A DNA stretch of 64,000 nucleotides from NCBI GenBank assembly GCA_963847985.1, contig CAWKBS010000009.1, positions 1-64,000 of the forward strand, written 5' to 3'. A program made the position numbers and the translations under genes. The notes beneath the pieces are model-generated. The model saw only the letters and a program-made list of their open reading frames with translations. It had not been told where the DNA came from and ran no database searches. This document shows, in pieces, positions 8,328 through 16,988 of this stretch. Source of the stretch: JAIBJN01 sp963847985 (GTDB taxonomy: Bacteria > Actinomycetota > Thermoleophilia > Gaiellales > Gaiellaceae). How positions within the stretch are numbered: position 1 is the first letter of the stretch; the number at the start of each line of letters is the position of its first letter.

Positions 8328-9851
8328 TTGAGCGGCTCGGGCCTCGTCGCGCTCGCGCTCCTCGTCCTCGCGTACTCGGCGGTCTCGCGACGGCTCTCGG
8401 GTTCGGTCATCACCGCTGCGATGGTGTTCGTCGCCGGCGGCATGCTGGCGAGCGGCGACGCCCTCGGCTGGCTCGATCCGACGATCGAGAGCGAATCCGT
8501 CCGCTGGGTCGCCGAGGCGACACTGACGGTCGTCCTCTTCTCAGACGCGTCACGGATCGACCTCGGGGCGCTGCGTCGCGAGTACGTCGTGCCGCTTCGC
8601 CTTCTCGCGATCGGGCTGCCGCTAACCATCGTGGCCGGTGCTCTCGCGGGCGTCGCCGTGCTCGGAGAGCTCGCGTTCATCGAGGCCGTCTTGCTCGCGA
8701 TCGTGCTTGCCCCTACGGACGCCGCGCTGGGGCAGGCCGTCGTCACTGATCCCCACGTTCCTTCACGCGTACGCCAAGGGCTCAACGTCGAGAGCGGGCT
8801 GAACGACGGCATCTGCGTGCCGCTTCTGCTGATCGCGATCACGATTGCCGAGGCGGAGGAGGGCGAGATCGGAGACGGCGCGGCGCTGCAGCTCGTGCTC
8901 GAAGAGATTGGCTACGGATGCCTCGGGGGTGTGGTTGCGGGCATCGCAGCCGCCGCCGTGCTGAGGATAGGCCTGCCACGGAGCCTCGTCGATTCGACCT
9001 GGCTCCAGGTCGTCCCGGTCGCCGGAGCCGCGCTCGCCTACGGGCTGGCCGTGTGGATGGGCGGCAGCGGGTTCATCGCTGCTTTCATCGGAGGCGCCGT
9101 CTTCGGAGGGCTCCGCCGCGAGCTCGGAGGCGAGGTGACGCTCTTCCTCGAAGAGACGGGCGGCGTGCTGGGTGCGGTCACGTTCATCCTCTTCGGCGCC
9201 GTCATGCTCGTCCCGGTGCTCGACGATCTCACCGCCGACGTCGTCCTGTACGCGCTTCTCAGCCTGACGGTCATTCGCATGCTTCCCGTTGGCCTGGCGA
9301 TGCTCGGATCCGGTGCCCGACCGCCGACGGTGGCCTTCCTCGGCTGGTTCGGGCCGCGCGGACTGGCCTCGATCGTCTTTGCGGTGATCCTGGTCGAGGA
9401 TGCCCACCTGGCGAACGAGCCAGTGCTGCTGAACACGATCTTTTTCACGATCGGCCTCTCGGTCCTCCTGCACGGCGTGACCGCAGCCCCGTTCGCGGGG
9501 CGCTACGCAGCGTGGTTCGCGGCCCACCCGCGCGACGCCGCGCCCGCGTTCGAGAGTGCGCCGGCGCCCGAACAGCGCCCGCACCGATGGGCGGCCGGGC
9601 TGCGGGACAAAGATCGGGACGCCGGGAAGGCCGCGCATCGTGACGATGCGGGCTGGGACTGGGCCGGAATCCGCGGGGATCGACGCGCCGTCGTACTGCG
9701 TTCCGGCGCGTTCCAGCGACAAGTCGCTCACCCCTGTACCCATGCCGATCTCGCGGGAGCATCGCTGTTTTTCAGTGAAGTGCTCTACCAGCTGAGCTAC
9801 GTCGGCACGTCTTCGACAGCCAGATCCGAGTATAGCCCGGCCTCGCCGTAG
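8328..9851 (+). CDS. CPA1-type cation/proton antiporter; C-terminal tail probably read-through
   Basis: Residues 1-400 form about 12 helices with the family core: LAPTDAALGQAVV and the loop VESGLNDGICVPLLL near 130-170, where CPA1/CPA2 exchangers have their conserved Asp residues. It should exchange sodium or potassium for protons across the inner membrane. The TTG at 8328 follows GAGGGGGCTGAG. After about residue 415 (AHPRDAAPAFESAPAPEQR) the sequence loses any family character and runs across a 5' tRNA fragment on the other strand (9773-9806). The real gene may end near 9590, with its stop lost or displaced. Confidence 0.8.
   Translation: MSGSGLVALALLVLAYSAVSRRLSGSVITAAMVFVAGGMLASGDALGWLDPTIESESVRWVAEATLTVVLFSDASRIDLGALRREYVVPLRLLAIGLPLTIVAGALAGVAVLGELAFIEAVLLAIVLAPTDAALGQAVVTDPHVPSRVRQGLNVESGLNDGICVPLLLIAITIAEAEEGEIGDGAALQLVLEEIGYGCLGGVVAGIAAAAVLRIGLPRSLVDSTWLQVVPVAGAALAYGLAVWMGGSGFIAAFIGGAVFGGLRRELGGEVTLFLEETGGVLGAVTFILFGAVMLVPVLDDLTADVVLYALLSLTVIRMLPVGLAMLGSGARPPTVAFLGWFGPRGLASIVFAVILVEDAHLANEPVLLNTIFFTIGLSVLLHGVTAAPFAGRYAAWFAAHPRDAAPAFESAPAPEQRPHRWAAGLRDKDRDAGKAAHRDDAGWDWAGIRGDRRAVVLRSGAFQRQVAHPCTHADLAGASLFFSEVLYQLSYVGTSSTARSEYSPASP
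9773..9806 (-). pseudogene. 5' half of a tRNA gene (truncated)
   Basis: Read on the minus strand from 9806, the sequence gives a seven-base acceptor strand GCCGACG, then TA, a D-arm GCTC-AGCTGGTA-GAGC, and the 5' side of an anticodon stem, ACTTCACT. This is typical of bacterial elongator tRNAs such as tRNA-Thr or tRNA-Val. After 9773 there is no matching 3' anticodon stem, no T-arm with TTCGA, and no CGTCGGC acceptor partner in the next 150 bases, so the tRNA is not functional. Truncation inside the anticodon arm is common where integrative elements recombine. It lies inside the antisense tail of the antiporter frame. Confidence 0.6.
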
Positions 9852-9911
9852 TCCCAGATCGTCCGCCTGCGTCCAGGGGCTTCGCCGTTCGTCTCCCGGT
9901 AAAGGGAGGCT

Positions 9912-9947
9912 TGCGTCGGCTGTCATACCCGGTATAGTACTCAGTAT
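9912..9947 (+). promoter_or_regulatory. Promoter and two tandem dyads before the PadR gene
   Basis: A TTGCGT box (9912-9917) and TATAGT (9934-9939) are 16 bases apart and form a plausible promoter. Overlapping the -10 box is ATACC-C-GGTAT (9926-9936), a perfect five-base dyad. Directly after it is TACT-C-AGTA (9939-9947). Repressor sites over the -10 region of the regulator's own gene are typical of PadR autoregulation; that assignment is inferred. Confidence 0.55.
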
Positions 9948-9968
9948 GCTGTTCATGGAAACCCGGTC

Positions 9969-10550
9969 ATGAGCGTCCCCCATGCCCTTCTTGCCCTGCT
10001 GAGCGAGGGGCCCAAGTACGGCCTGCGGCTGCAGAACGAGTTCGAATCGCGGACCGGCGAGGTCTGGCCGCTCAACGTCGGGCAGGTCTACACGACCCTT
10101 CAGCGCCTCGAACGGGACGGGCTCGTCGAGACCGACGACGGGGAGGACGAGCGATCGCGCAAGCGCTTCCGGATCACCGCCGATGGCGCTCGCGAGCTGG
10201 CCGACTGGCTTCGCACACCGCCTGACCTCGTGCCTCCCCCGCGCGACGAGCTCGTGATCAAGGTGCTCGTTGCCCTGCAGGTCCCCGGCACCGACGTCCA
10301 CGAGATCCTGCAGGTGCACCGCCGGCACGTGATCGAGACCATGCAGCGCTACACGCAGGTGAAGGCGGCGACCGACGAGGCGGACACGGCGTTGGCGCTC
10401 GTCGCCGACGCCGAGCTCTTCCGGCTCGAAGGGATCGTCCGCTGGCTCGATGCCGCCGACGTCCGCTTGAAGCAGCGGCCACACCTCACGCCCGTCGAAG
10501 CGGCCGAGGCCACTTCCGAACCAACTCACCAGATGGAGGTCCCGCAATGA
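9969..10550 (+). CDS. PadR-family transcriptional regulator
   Basis: This 193-residue protein has an N-terminal winged helix (about 1-85) with the PadR pattern ALLALLSEGPKYGLRLQNEF, then VGQVYTTLQRLERDGLVE and a wing rich in basic residues (RSRKRF). The C-terminal half (about 90-180) is helical and should dimerise. PadR proteins repress transporter or stress genes until a ligand binds. It overlaps the ABC ATPase gene by 4 bases (ATGA at 10547), so it is expected to control its own operon through the dyads at 9926-9947. The start is ATG 9969. Confidence 0.92.
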   Translation: MSVPHALLALLSEGPKYGLRLQNEFESRTGEVWPLNVGQVYTTLQRLERDGLVETDDGEDERSRKRFRITADGARELADWLRTPPDLVPPPRDELVIKVLVALQVPGTDVHEILQVHRRHVIETMQRYTQVKAATDEADTALALVADAELFRLEGIVRWLDAADVRLKQRPHLTPVEAAEATSEPTHQMEVPQ

Positions 10551-11272
10551 CCAGCGCACTCGAACTGCGCGGGGTATCGAAGGTCTACGGCTCCGGGCCC
10601 ACCGAGGTGCACGCGCTCTGCGACGTCGATCTCTCGGTCGAGCGAAGCGAGCTGGTCGCGATCATGGGGCCGAGCGGCTCCGGTAAGAGCACGCTCTTGA
10701 CGATCGCCGGCAGCCTCGAGGGGCCGTCCAGCGGACAAGTGCTGGTGGACGGCGTCGACCTCGCGAGCGTCTCGCGCTCGGAGCAGGCGCAGATGCGTCG
10801 CAGGTCGATCGGGTACGTCTTCCAGGACTTCAACCTGCTTCCCGGGCTGACGGCAGTCGAGAACGTCACCCTGCCGCTCGAGCTCGACGGCATCCGCGCG
10901 AAAGCCGCGCGCGAGACCGGGCTCGAGGCGATGGAGGAGCTCGATGTGGCGTCCCTCGCCGATCGCTACCCCGACGAGCTGTCGGGCGGCGAGCGCCAGC
11001 GGGCCGCGATTGCACGGGCGATCGTCGGCGAGCGCGGGTTGCTGCTCGCCGACGAGCCGACCGGCGCCCTCGACTCCATCAACGGCGAGGCGGTCATGCG
11101 ACTGCTGCGGGCCGCCACGAAGCGGGGCGTCGCCGGTGTCGTCGTGACCCACGAGGCGCAGCTGGCGTCCTGGGCCGACCGCGTCGTCTTCCTCCGCGAC
11201 GGCCACATCGTCGACCAGACGGTCGCACCGCCTGGCCCCGAATCGCTCCTCGCTACCGGTGAGCGGCGATGA
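10547..11272 (+). CDS. ABC transporter ATP-binding protein, MacB/LolD type
   Basis: This 241-residue ATPase has Walker A GPSGSGKST (about 44-52), a Q-loop in YVFQDFNLLPG, the signature LSGGERQRAAIARA (about 144-157), and Walker B LLLADEPTGALD with the switch His in VVVTHE. It belongs to the MacB/LolD/FtsE-like subfamily that partners with FtsX-type permeases. It powers the permease encoded next, overlapping it by 4 bases (ATGA). Such exporters often remove peptides, lipids or antimicrobials. The substrate is unknown. Confidence 0.95.
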   Translation: MTSALELRGVSKVYGSGPTEVHALCDVDLSVERSELVAIMGPSGSGKSTLLTIAGSLEGPSSGQVLVDGVDLASVSRSEQAQMRRRSIGYVFQDFNLLPGLTAVENVTLPLELDGIRAKAARETGLEAMEELDVASLADRYPDELSGGERQRAAIARAIVGERGLLLADEPTGALDSINGEAVMRLLRAATKRGVAGVVVTHEAQLASWADRVVFLRDGHIVDQTVAPPGPESLLATGERR

Positions 11273-13848
11273 CTACGCTCGCGCACCGCTCGGCGTTGGA
11301 ACGACCGAGTCGCGGCGGAATTGCCGCGCGCCGCCCACTGATCCGCTGGGCTTGGCGCCTTTTCCGTCGCGAGTGGCGCCAGCAGCTCCTGGTGGTGACG
11401 CTCCTCACCGTTGCTGTCGCTGCCGCAATCGGCAGCATCACGATCGCCTACAACTCAGTTCCCGCCGACAACAGCGACGTCGGCTCGGCCAAGCAAGTGC
11501 TCACGTTCGACGGCGCCGATCCGCGAGAGCTCCAGGCGGGACTCGACGCCGCTGAGAAATCGTTCGGAACGATCGACGTGATCGGCCATCGCTCCGTGCC
11601 TGTCCCCGGCAGCGTCGAAGAGGTGGATTACCGGTCGCAAATCCCTGGCGGCGCCTATGGCGGCGAGCTGCTCACGCTGCGCCGCGGCAACTACCCGGTG
11701 CGCCCCGGCCAGATCGCCGTCACCGACGGGGTGGCGGAGTCTCTGCGGCTCGAGATCGGGTCAACCTTGGCGCTCGACGGGCGACCACGAACCGTCGTGG
11801 GCATCGTCGAGAACCCGAGCAAGCTGACCGACGAGTTCGCTCTCGTCTCCCCCGCTTCCGCCAGCCCTGACCACGTCGATGTTCTCGTCGGAACGACGGA
11901 AGTGCCCGAGTCCTTCCTGCAATCCCAGGAGGACCGCTCCCGCTCGGCCTGGGCGGGCTCCTTCGTTAGCGGAAGCGACGTCAGCGGTGCTGCAGAGACG
12001 TTGCTGATGTTCTCGGTGGCCACTGTCTTCCTCCTCCTTGCTTCACTGGTTGCCGCCGCGGGGTTCGCAGTCGTCGCGCAGCGACGGCTCCGCCAGCTCG
12101 GCATGCTCGCTACCGTCGGCGCCACGGAGAAGCACCTCCGTTTCGTGCTGTTGACGAACGGCGCCGTCGTCGGGACGGTCGCCGCCTTCATCGGGACCAT
12201 CGCGGGCCTCGCGCTCTGGGTCGTATTCGCCCCGACACTCGAGTCCGCGGTCGACCATCGCATCGACCGGCTCAGCCTTCCGTGGGCTCTGATCGCGATG
12301 GCCATCGTCCTCGCAGTCGCCGGGGCAACGGTCGCTGCCTGGTGGCCAGGGCGAACGGTCGCCCGCCTCCCCGTGATGCTCGCGCTCTCGGGGCGACCGC
12401 CCAAGCCGAGGCCCGCACACCGCTCAGCGATCGCGGCCGCAGCGCTGATTGCAGTCGGCATCGGCTGTCTCGCTCTGTCAGACCGGGACAGGCCGCCGCT
12501 CATCATCGCGGGGCTCGTGGCAACGATCCTCGGCGCGCTGCTCCTGGGCCCACTGGCGATTCGCCTCTTTGCCCGGGCGGCCGGGCACGCCCCGATCGCC
12601 GTGCGCTTGGCGCTGCGAGACCTCGCCCGTTACCAGGCCCGCTCCGGTGCGGCACTCGCCGCCATCACCCTCGCTCTCGGTATCACCGCGACCGTCGTCA
12701 TCATCGCGGCGGCCGAGGAGAAGCGGTCAGCCGGCGAACCGCCCAACCTGTCCAACCGGCAGATCCGCGTGTACACCGGTGCTACGCCGGAGCCGGACTT
12801 CGTCCCGATCCAGACGCCCGCCCAGCTCGAACGTATGGCTGCCGGCGTCCGCCGACTCGCGGCAGGTCTCGACGACGCGGCCGTGATCTCGCTCCACAGC
12901 GTCATCCAACCGGGCGCACAGCCCGGACTCATCGACGGCATCCGAGTCCTCGACGCGGAAGCTCTCTCACGGAAGACCGATGATCCTGAGAGCGTGCGGG
13001 GAGGGTCAATCTTTTGCCCGGCCGCTCCACCAGCGAGCTGCTACGTCGCCGAATCGCGCCTCTACGTCGCCACGCCCGCCCTGCTCAGGTACCTCGGAAT
13101 CGACCCATCCGCGGTCGATCCGAGCACGGACTTCGTGGTCGACCCGGCCGTCCGGACAAACGAGCTCGTCACCGTCAGCATGCAGAGGACGTCCAAGTCA
13201 CGCGGCGGCGAGCCAACGGTGAACGAACATGCCGTCACGAACGTCCTGCGGATTGACAGCCGGAAGCTCTTCGGCTCTCTCGGGCAAACCGGCCTTGCGA
13301 CTTCCTTCATCACGCTCGACGGTCTTCGCCGGCGCGGCTTGGATCAGATCCCCTCCGGCTGGCTGGTCGAGTCAAGCCGGCCGTTGACGAGCGAACAGAT
13401 CGCAGATGCCCGCGACCTCGCATCCGCCGGCGGCCTGACGATCGAGACACGGCGAGAGAGCACCTCCTTCACGACGCTCATCGCCATCGCGACCGCCGCC
13501 GGCGCCCTCCTGGCGCTCGCCATCCTCGCCATGACCGTGGGGCTGATCCGCAGCGAGGCCGCCGCCGACCTCCGCACCCTGACCGCAACCGGAGCAACGA
13601 GCAGGATCCGCCGCACGCTGACCGCCGCCACCGCCGGTGCGCTCGCCTTCCTCGGCGGCCTCCTCGGCGTCGCCGGCGCCTATCTCATGCTCGCGGCGAC
13701 GTACTTCGACAAGCTCGACTATCTCGGTCGGGTCCCGGTGCTCTACCTCGTCCTGATCGTCGTGGGCATCCCAGCGGCGGCCGCTGCGGCCGGCTGGCTG
13801 CTTGCCGGCCGCGAGCCGCCGGCCATCGCCAGGCCTGCCATCGAGTGA
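11269..13848 (+). CDS. FtsX-like ABC permease, two-module
   Basis: This 859-residue membrane protein has an N-terminal helix (about 36-65), a large extracytoplasmic region, and a first FtsX core of three or four helices (about 245-365). Further helices (about 385-430), a second core starting near residue 460, a second extracytoplasmic region, and a last helix group (about 735-850) follow. This MacB/SalY-like layout fits a mechanotransmission exporter driven by the ATPase just upstream. The ATG at 11269 overlaps the ATPase stop. The following 101 bases to the convergent VOC gene hold no clear terminator. Confidence 0.88.
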   Translation: MTTLAHRSALERPSRGGIAARRPLIRWAWRLFRREWRQQLLVVTLLTVAVAAAIGSITIAYNSVPADNSDVGSAKQVLTFDGADPRELQAGLDAAEKSFGTIDVIGHRSVPVPGSVEEVDYRSQIPGGAYGGELLTLRRGNYPVRPGQIAVTDGVAESLRLEIGSTLALDGRPRTVVGIVENPSKLTDEFALVSPASASPDHVDVLVGTTEVPESFLQSQEDRSRSAWAGSFVSGSDVSGAAETLLMFSVATVFLLLASLVAAAGFAVVAQRRLRQLGMLATVGATEKHLRFVLLTNGAVVGTVAAFIGTIAGLALWVVFAPTLESAVDHRIDRLSLPWALIAMAIVLAVAGATVAAWWPGRTVARLPVMLALSGRPPKPRPAHRSAIAAAALIAVGIGCLALSDRDRPPLIIAGLVATILGALLLGPLAIRLFARAAGHAPIAVRLALRDLARYQARSGAALAAITLALGITATVVIIAAAEEKRSAGEPPNLSNRQIRVYTGATPEPDFVPIQTPAQLERMAAGVRRLAAGLDDAAVISLHSVIQPGAQPGLIDGIRVLDAEALSRKTDDPESVRGGSIFCPAAPPASCYVAESRLYVATPALLRYLGIDPSAVDPSTDFVVDPAVRTNELVTVSMQRTSKSRGGEPTVNEHAVTNVLRIDSRKLFGSLGQTGLATSFITLDGLRRRGLDQIPSGWLVESSRPLTSEQIADARDLASAGGLTIETRRESTSFTTLIAIATAAGALLALAILAMTVGLIRSEAAADLRTLTATGATSRIRRTLTAATAGALAFLGGLLGVAGAYLMLAATYFDKLDYLGRVPVLYLVLIVVGIPAAAAAAGWLLAGREPPAIARPAIE

Positions 13849-13949
13849 CCGGTCGCGCTCCCGCCAGGTGCCGCTCCTTGGCGCGCTCGCGGCCACGGTC
13901 GCGGCGTGCGGCGGTCGGGCGTGACACTCGCCAAGCAGGGCGAAGCTGG

Positions 13950-14336
13950 CTAGTTGGTGCTCGCGATCTGGATCAGGTTGCCGCAGGTGTCGTCGAACAC
14001 GGCTGTCGTGACCGCGCCCATTGCGACGGGCTCTTGGGTGAATCGCACTCCGAGTCCACGAAGTCGCTCGAACTCCAGGTCGATGTCGTCGACGGCGAAA
14101 GAGGTGAAGGGGATGCCGTCCTCGACGAGCGCCTGCTTGAATGGCTTCGCGGCGGGGTGTCCGTCAGGCTCGAGCAGAAGCTCGGTTCCCCCGATCTCCT
14201 CGGGGGAGACGACCGTCAGCCAGCGAGCCTCGCCCAGGGGGATCTCCGTCTTCTTTACGAATCCGAGCACCTCGGTGTAGAACCGAAGCGCCTTGTCTTG
14301 GTCGTCGACGAGGACACTCGTGACGTTGATTCTCAT
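13950..14336 (-). CDS. VOC (glyoxalase/bleomycin-resistance fold) protein
   Basis: This 128-residue protein has two beta-alpha-beta-beta-beta motifs. The first begins RINVTSVLVDDQDKALRFY and the second has ITSFAVDD-like strands (FTSFAVDDID). VOC members bind metal for glyoxalase, dioxygenase or fosfomycin-type chemistry; the exact reaction cannot be assigned. A conserved late Glu is not obvious (the C-terminus ends NLIQIASTN), so a non-enzymatic binding role is possible. The ATG at 14336 follows AAGGAGG. It is transcribed with tryptophanase just upstream. Confidence 0.85.
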   Translation of the reverse strand: MRINVTSVLVDDQDKALRFYTEVLGFVKKTEIPLGEARWLTVVSPEEIGGTELLLEPDGHPAAKPFKQALVEDGIPFTSFAVDDIDLEFERLRGLGVRFTQEPVAMGAVTTAVFDDTCGNLIQIASTN

Positions 14337-14380
14337 CTCGCTTCCTCCTTCGTGCCGTGTAGCCAGCGATCGCGCCGGCG

Positions 14381-15751
14381 CTAGACCCGCTCGAAGCGGG
14401 CGGTGAAGTGGCGGAGGACCGGCGCCTCGTACGTGATGCGGAGGCCGCGCACCGACTCGGCGGCGCCGACGACCTCCTCGGCGGCGTCGGCGGCATGCTC
14501 GAGCTGGCGGGCCGTGTACACACGGCGCGGCACGGCGAGGCGCACCAACTCGAGCGGCGGATGCCGGTTCGCGCCTGTCGCGGGGTCTCTCCCCGCCATC
14601 GACGAGCCGATCTCGACGCCGCGAACGCCGCCGGCCAGGTAGAGCGCACAGGCAAGCGCCTGCGCCGGAAACTCCTCCGCAGGGACGTGGGGCAGGATCT
14701 TGCCCGCGTCGAGGTAGACCGCGTGACCGCCGAACGGACGTAGGACATCGGCGCCGGCGTCGGCGAGGGCCGAGCCCAGGAACGCGACCTGCTCGATGCG
14801 ATGGCGAAGGTAGTCCTCCTCCAGGACCTCGCGGAGGCCGACGGCGATCGCCTCGAGATCGCGGCCCGCGAGGCCGCCGTACGTGTGGAAGCCCTCGAAC
14901 ACGATCCCGCGGGCCTGAAGCCGCTGGAAGAACTCCTCGTCCTCGCGGATCGCGACGAAGCCCCCGATGTTGGCGATCGCGTCCTTCTTCGCGCTCATGA
15001 GCACGGCGTCGGCCTCGGCGAGCTGCTCGCGGGCGATCTCCCGCAAAGGCACCTCGCCGAAGCCGTCTTCGCGCTCCCGCACGAACCAGGCGTTCTCGGC
15101 GAAGCGGGCGATGTCGAGCACGAGCTTCTTGTCGTGTCCGTGCGCGACCCGCGCGACGTCGCGGATGTTCCGTAACGAGACCGGCTGGCCGCCGCCCGCG
15201 TTGTTCGTGATCGTGAGCATGACGATGGAGACGCGCTCACCGTCCTCGCCGGCGAGGAGGTCCTCGAGGCGGTCGACGTCCATGTTCCCCTTGAAGGGCG
15301 CATCGGAGGAGTCGAGCGCTTCGGGCACGGGCAGGTCGAGCGCGATGCCGTCGCGAACCTCGATGTGAGCGCGCGTCGTGTCGAAGTGCGCGTTCGACGG
15401 AACGATCTCGCCCGGATCGATGACGGCCCCGAAGAAGAGGCTCTCGGCGCCGCGGCCCTGATGCGCGGGCAGCACGAACGGAAAGCCGAGCACCTCCCGG
15501 ATCGCGTCTCGGAACCGCTCGAAGCTCCGGGAGCCTGCGTAGGACTCGTCACCGCGCATCAGCGCCGCCCACTGGTCCTGGCTCATTGCACCCGTGCCGG
15601 AGTCGGTGAGGAGGTCGAGCTCGACGTCCTCGGCGGAGAGAAGGAAGAGATTCAGTCCGGCGGCGGCGAGCGCCGCCTCGCGCTCCGGGCGCGTCGTCGA
15701 GCGGATGGGCTCGACCATCTTGATCCGGAACGGCTCGCGCGGGGCACGCAT
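14381..15751 (-). CDS. tnaA: Tryptophanase (tryptophan indole-lyase)
   Basis: This 456-residue PLP enzyme matches E. coli TnaA along its length: it starts EPFRIKMVEPIRSTTR, has LTDSGTGAMSQ and HQGRGAE, and binds PLP through Lys256 in SAKKDAIANIGG. It cleaves tryptophan to indole, pyruvate and ammonia. Tyrosine phenol-lyases carry Arg in the MERG motif; here the site reads VEIGS, which points to tryptophan rather than tyrosine. The enzyme should be cytoplasmic and a tetramer. It follows ftsZ by 48 bases in the same direction, which is an unusual neighbourhood; no TnaC-like leader was seen. Confidence 0.92.
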   Translation of the reverse strand: MRAPREPFRIKMVEPIRSTTRPEREAALAAAGLNLFLLSAEDVELDLLTDSGTGAMSQDQWAALMRGDESYAGSRSFERFRDAIREVLGFPFVLPAHQGRGAESLFFGAVIDPGEIVPSNAHFDTTRAHIEVRDGIALDLPVPEALDSSDAPFKGNMDVDRLEDLLAGEDGERVSIVMLTITNNAGGGQPVSLRNIRDVARVAHGHDKKLVLDIARFAENAWFVREREDGFGEVPLREIAREQLAEADAVLMSAKKDAIANIGGFVAIREDEEFFQRLQARGIVFEGFHTYGGLAGRDLEAIAVGLREVLEEDYLRHRIEQVAFLGSALADAGADVLRPFGGHAVYLDAGKILPHVPAEEFPAQALACALYLAGGVRGVEIGSSMAGRDPATGANRHPPLELVRLAVPRRVYTARQLEHAADAAEEVVGAAESVRGLRITYEAPVLRHFTARFERV

Positions 15752-15799
15752 CAGCCCCGGTGTTCTACACCGACGGGTCGCGAGCCGGGGCCCGACCGC

Positions 15800-16873
15800 T
15801 TACGAGCGCCGCAGGAAGGAGGGCACCTCGAGAACGCCGGACGGCACCTCGAAGCCTTCGCCGCTTGGCTCGCGCTCGCCCCCGAGCGGCTCCTCGCGAT
15901 CGCGCTCCCGCGGCTCGCGCCGGTACGCCTTGTCGAAACCGGTGGCGATGACCGTGACCCGCACCCGGCCGCCCATCGCCTCGTCGATGACCGCGCCGAA
16001 GATCACGTTCGCGTTCAGGTCGGATGCGCCCGTGACCACCTCGGCCGCCTCGTTCACCTCGAAGAGCCCGAGGTCGGGCCCACCGGTGATGTTGAGGAGC
16101 ACGCCCGTGGCGCCGGCCACCGATGCCTCGAGCAACGGCGACGACACGGCTGCGCGGGCCGCCTCGGCGGCGCGGTTCTCACCCTCCGCCTCGCCGATCC
16201 CCATCAGCGCGGAGCCGGCGTCGGTCATGATCGTCCGCACGTCCGCGAAGTCGAGGTTGACGAGCCCGGGGATCGTGATCAGATCGGTGATCCCCTGGAC
16301 GCCCTGGCGGAGGACCTCGTCGGCCATCCGGAAGGCGTCGCCGAGCGGCGTCTGCTTCTCGACGACCTGGAGCAGCCGGTCGTTCGGGATGATGATCAGC
16401 GTGTCGACGTGGTCGCGGAGCTTGCCGATGCCGGTCTGTGCCTGCTCGGCGCGACGGCCGCCCTCGAAACCGAAGGGTCGGGTGACGACGCCGACGGTCA
16501 GCGCTCCGATCTCGCGCGCGATTCCCGCGATGACCGGTGCCGAGCCGGTGCCCGTGCCCCCGCCCTCGCCCGCGGTGACGAAGACCATGTCGGCGCCCTT
16601 CAGCGCCTCCTTCAGCTCGTCCCGGGTCTCCATCGCAGCCTCGTAGCCCTTCTGCGGGTCCGCGCCCGCACCGAGCCCGCGCGTCGCTGCGGCTCCGATG
16701 TGGATCTTCTGGTCGGCCTCGACCATGAGCAGCGCCTGCGCGTCCGTGTTCACCGCGATGAACTCGCACCCGCGGAGCCCCGCTTCGACCATACGGTTGA
16801 CGGCGTTCGAGCCGCCGCCGCCCGTGCCGACCACCTTGATGACTGCCAGGTAATTGCCCGATTGATCTCTCAC
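15800..16873 (-). CDS. ftsZ: Cell-division protein FtsZ
   Basis: This is tubulin-like GTPase FtsZ (357 aa), which forms the division ring. The sequence shows the N-terminal strand IKVVGTGGGGSNAVNRM, the nucleotide loop GGGTGTG (104-110), and the T7-type loop NLDFADVRTIM needed for GTP hydrolysis. A short charged linker leads to a conserved tail, EVPSFLRRS, which normally binds anchor proteins such as SepF or FtsA. ftsA is not in this cluster. The GTG at 16873 follows GGAGGGG with good spacing. A likely promoter is at 16928-16956. Length is slightly short because the linker is short. Confidence 0.97.
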   Translation of the reverse strand: MRDQSGNYLAVIKVVGTGGGGSNAVNRMVEAGLRGCEFIAVNTDAQALLMVEADQKIHIGAAATRGLGAGADPQKGYEAAMETRDELKEALKGADMVFVTAGEGGGTGTGSAPVIAGIAREIGALTVGVVTRPFGFEGGRRAEQAQTGIGKLRDHVDTLIIIPNDRLLQVVEKQTPLGDAFRMADEVLRQGVQGITDLITIPGLVNLDFADVRTIMTDAGSALMGIGEAEGENRAAEAARAAVSSPLLEASVAGATGVLLNITGGPDLGLFEVNEAAEVVTGASDLNANVIFGAVIDEAMGGRVRVTVIATGFDKAYRREPRERDREEPLGGEREPSGEGFEVPSGVLEVPSFLRRS

Positions 16874-16927
16874 CGTAATCCCCTCCGTGACACGCCGAGG
16901 TTGAAGCTCAGCTTGAGCGTCCGGTTG

Positions 16928-16956
16928 AGGGTACGCACCCTGCGGCGGGTTGTCAA
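16928..16956 (-). promoter_or_regulatory. Putative ftsZ promoter
   Basis: On the minus strand a TTGACA (16951-16956) is followed 17 bases later by TACCCT (16928-16933), about 55 bases before the ftsZ start at 16873. The spacing is ideal and the -35 box is perfect. This would let ftsZ be expressed apart from the upstream mur genes, as is usual in actinobacteria. Confidence 0.6.
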
Positions 16957-16988
16957 ACGGGCATTTGCAGCGATATTGCCTTCAAACT

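Noticed and set aside
9740..9806. Complete tRNA-Phe with anticodon GAA in loop CTGAAAA
   Set aside because: The anticodon stem cannot close, and no T-arm or 3' acceptor strand is found, so only the 5' half is supported.
8763..10559. 598-codon minus frame including a tRNA-like translation
   Set aside because: It covers the antiporter and PadR genes in antisense and contains the VAQLVEH-type translation of a tRNA piece. No ribosome site or domain.
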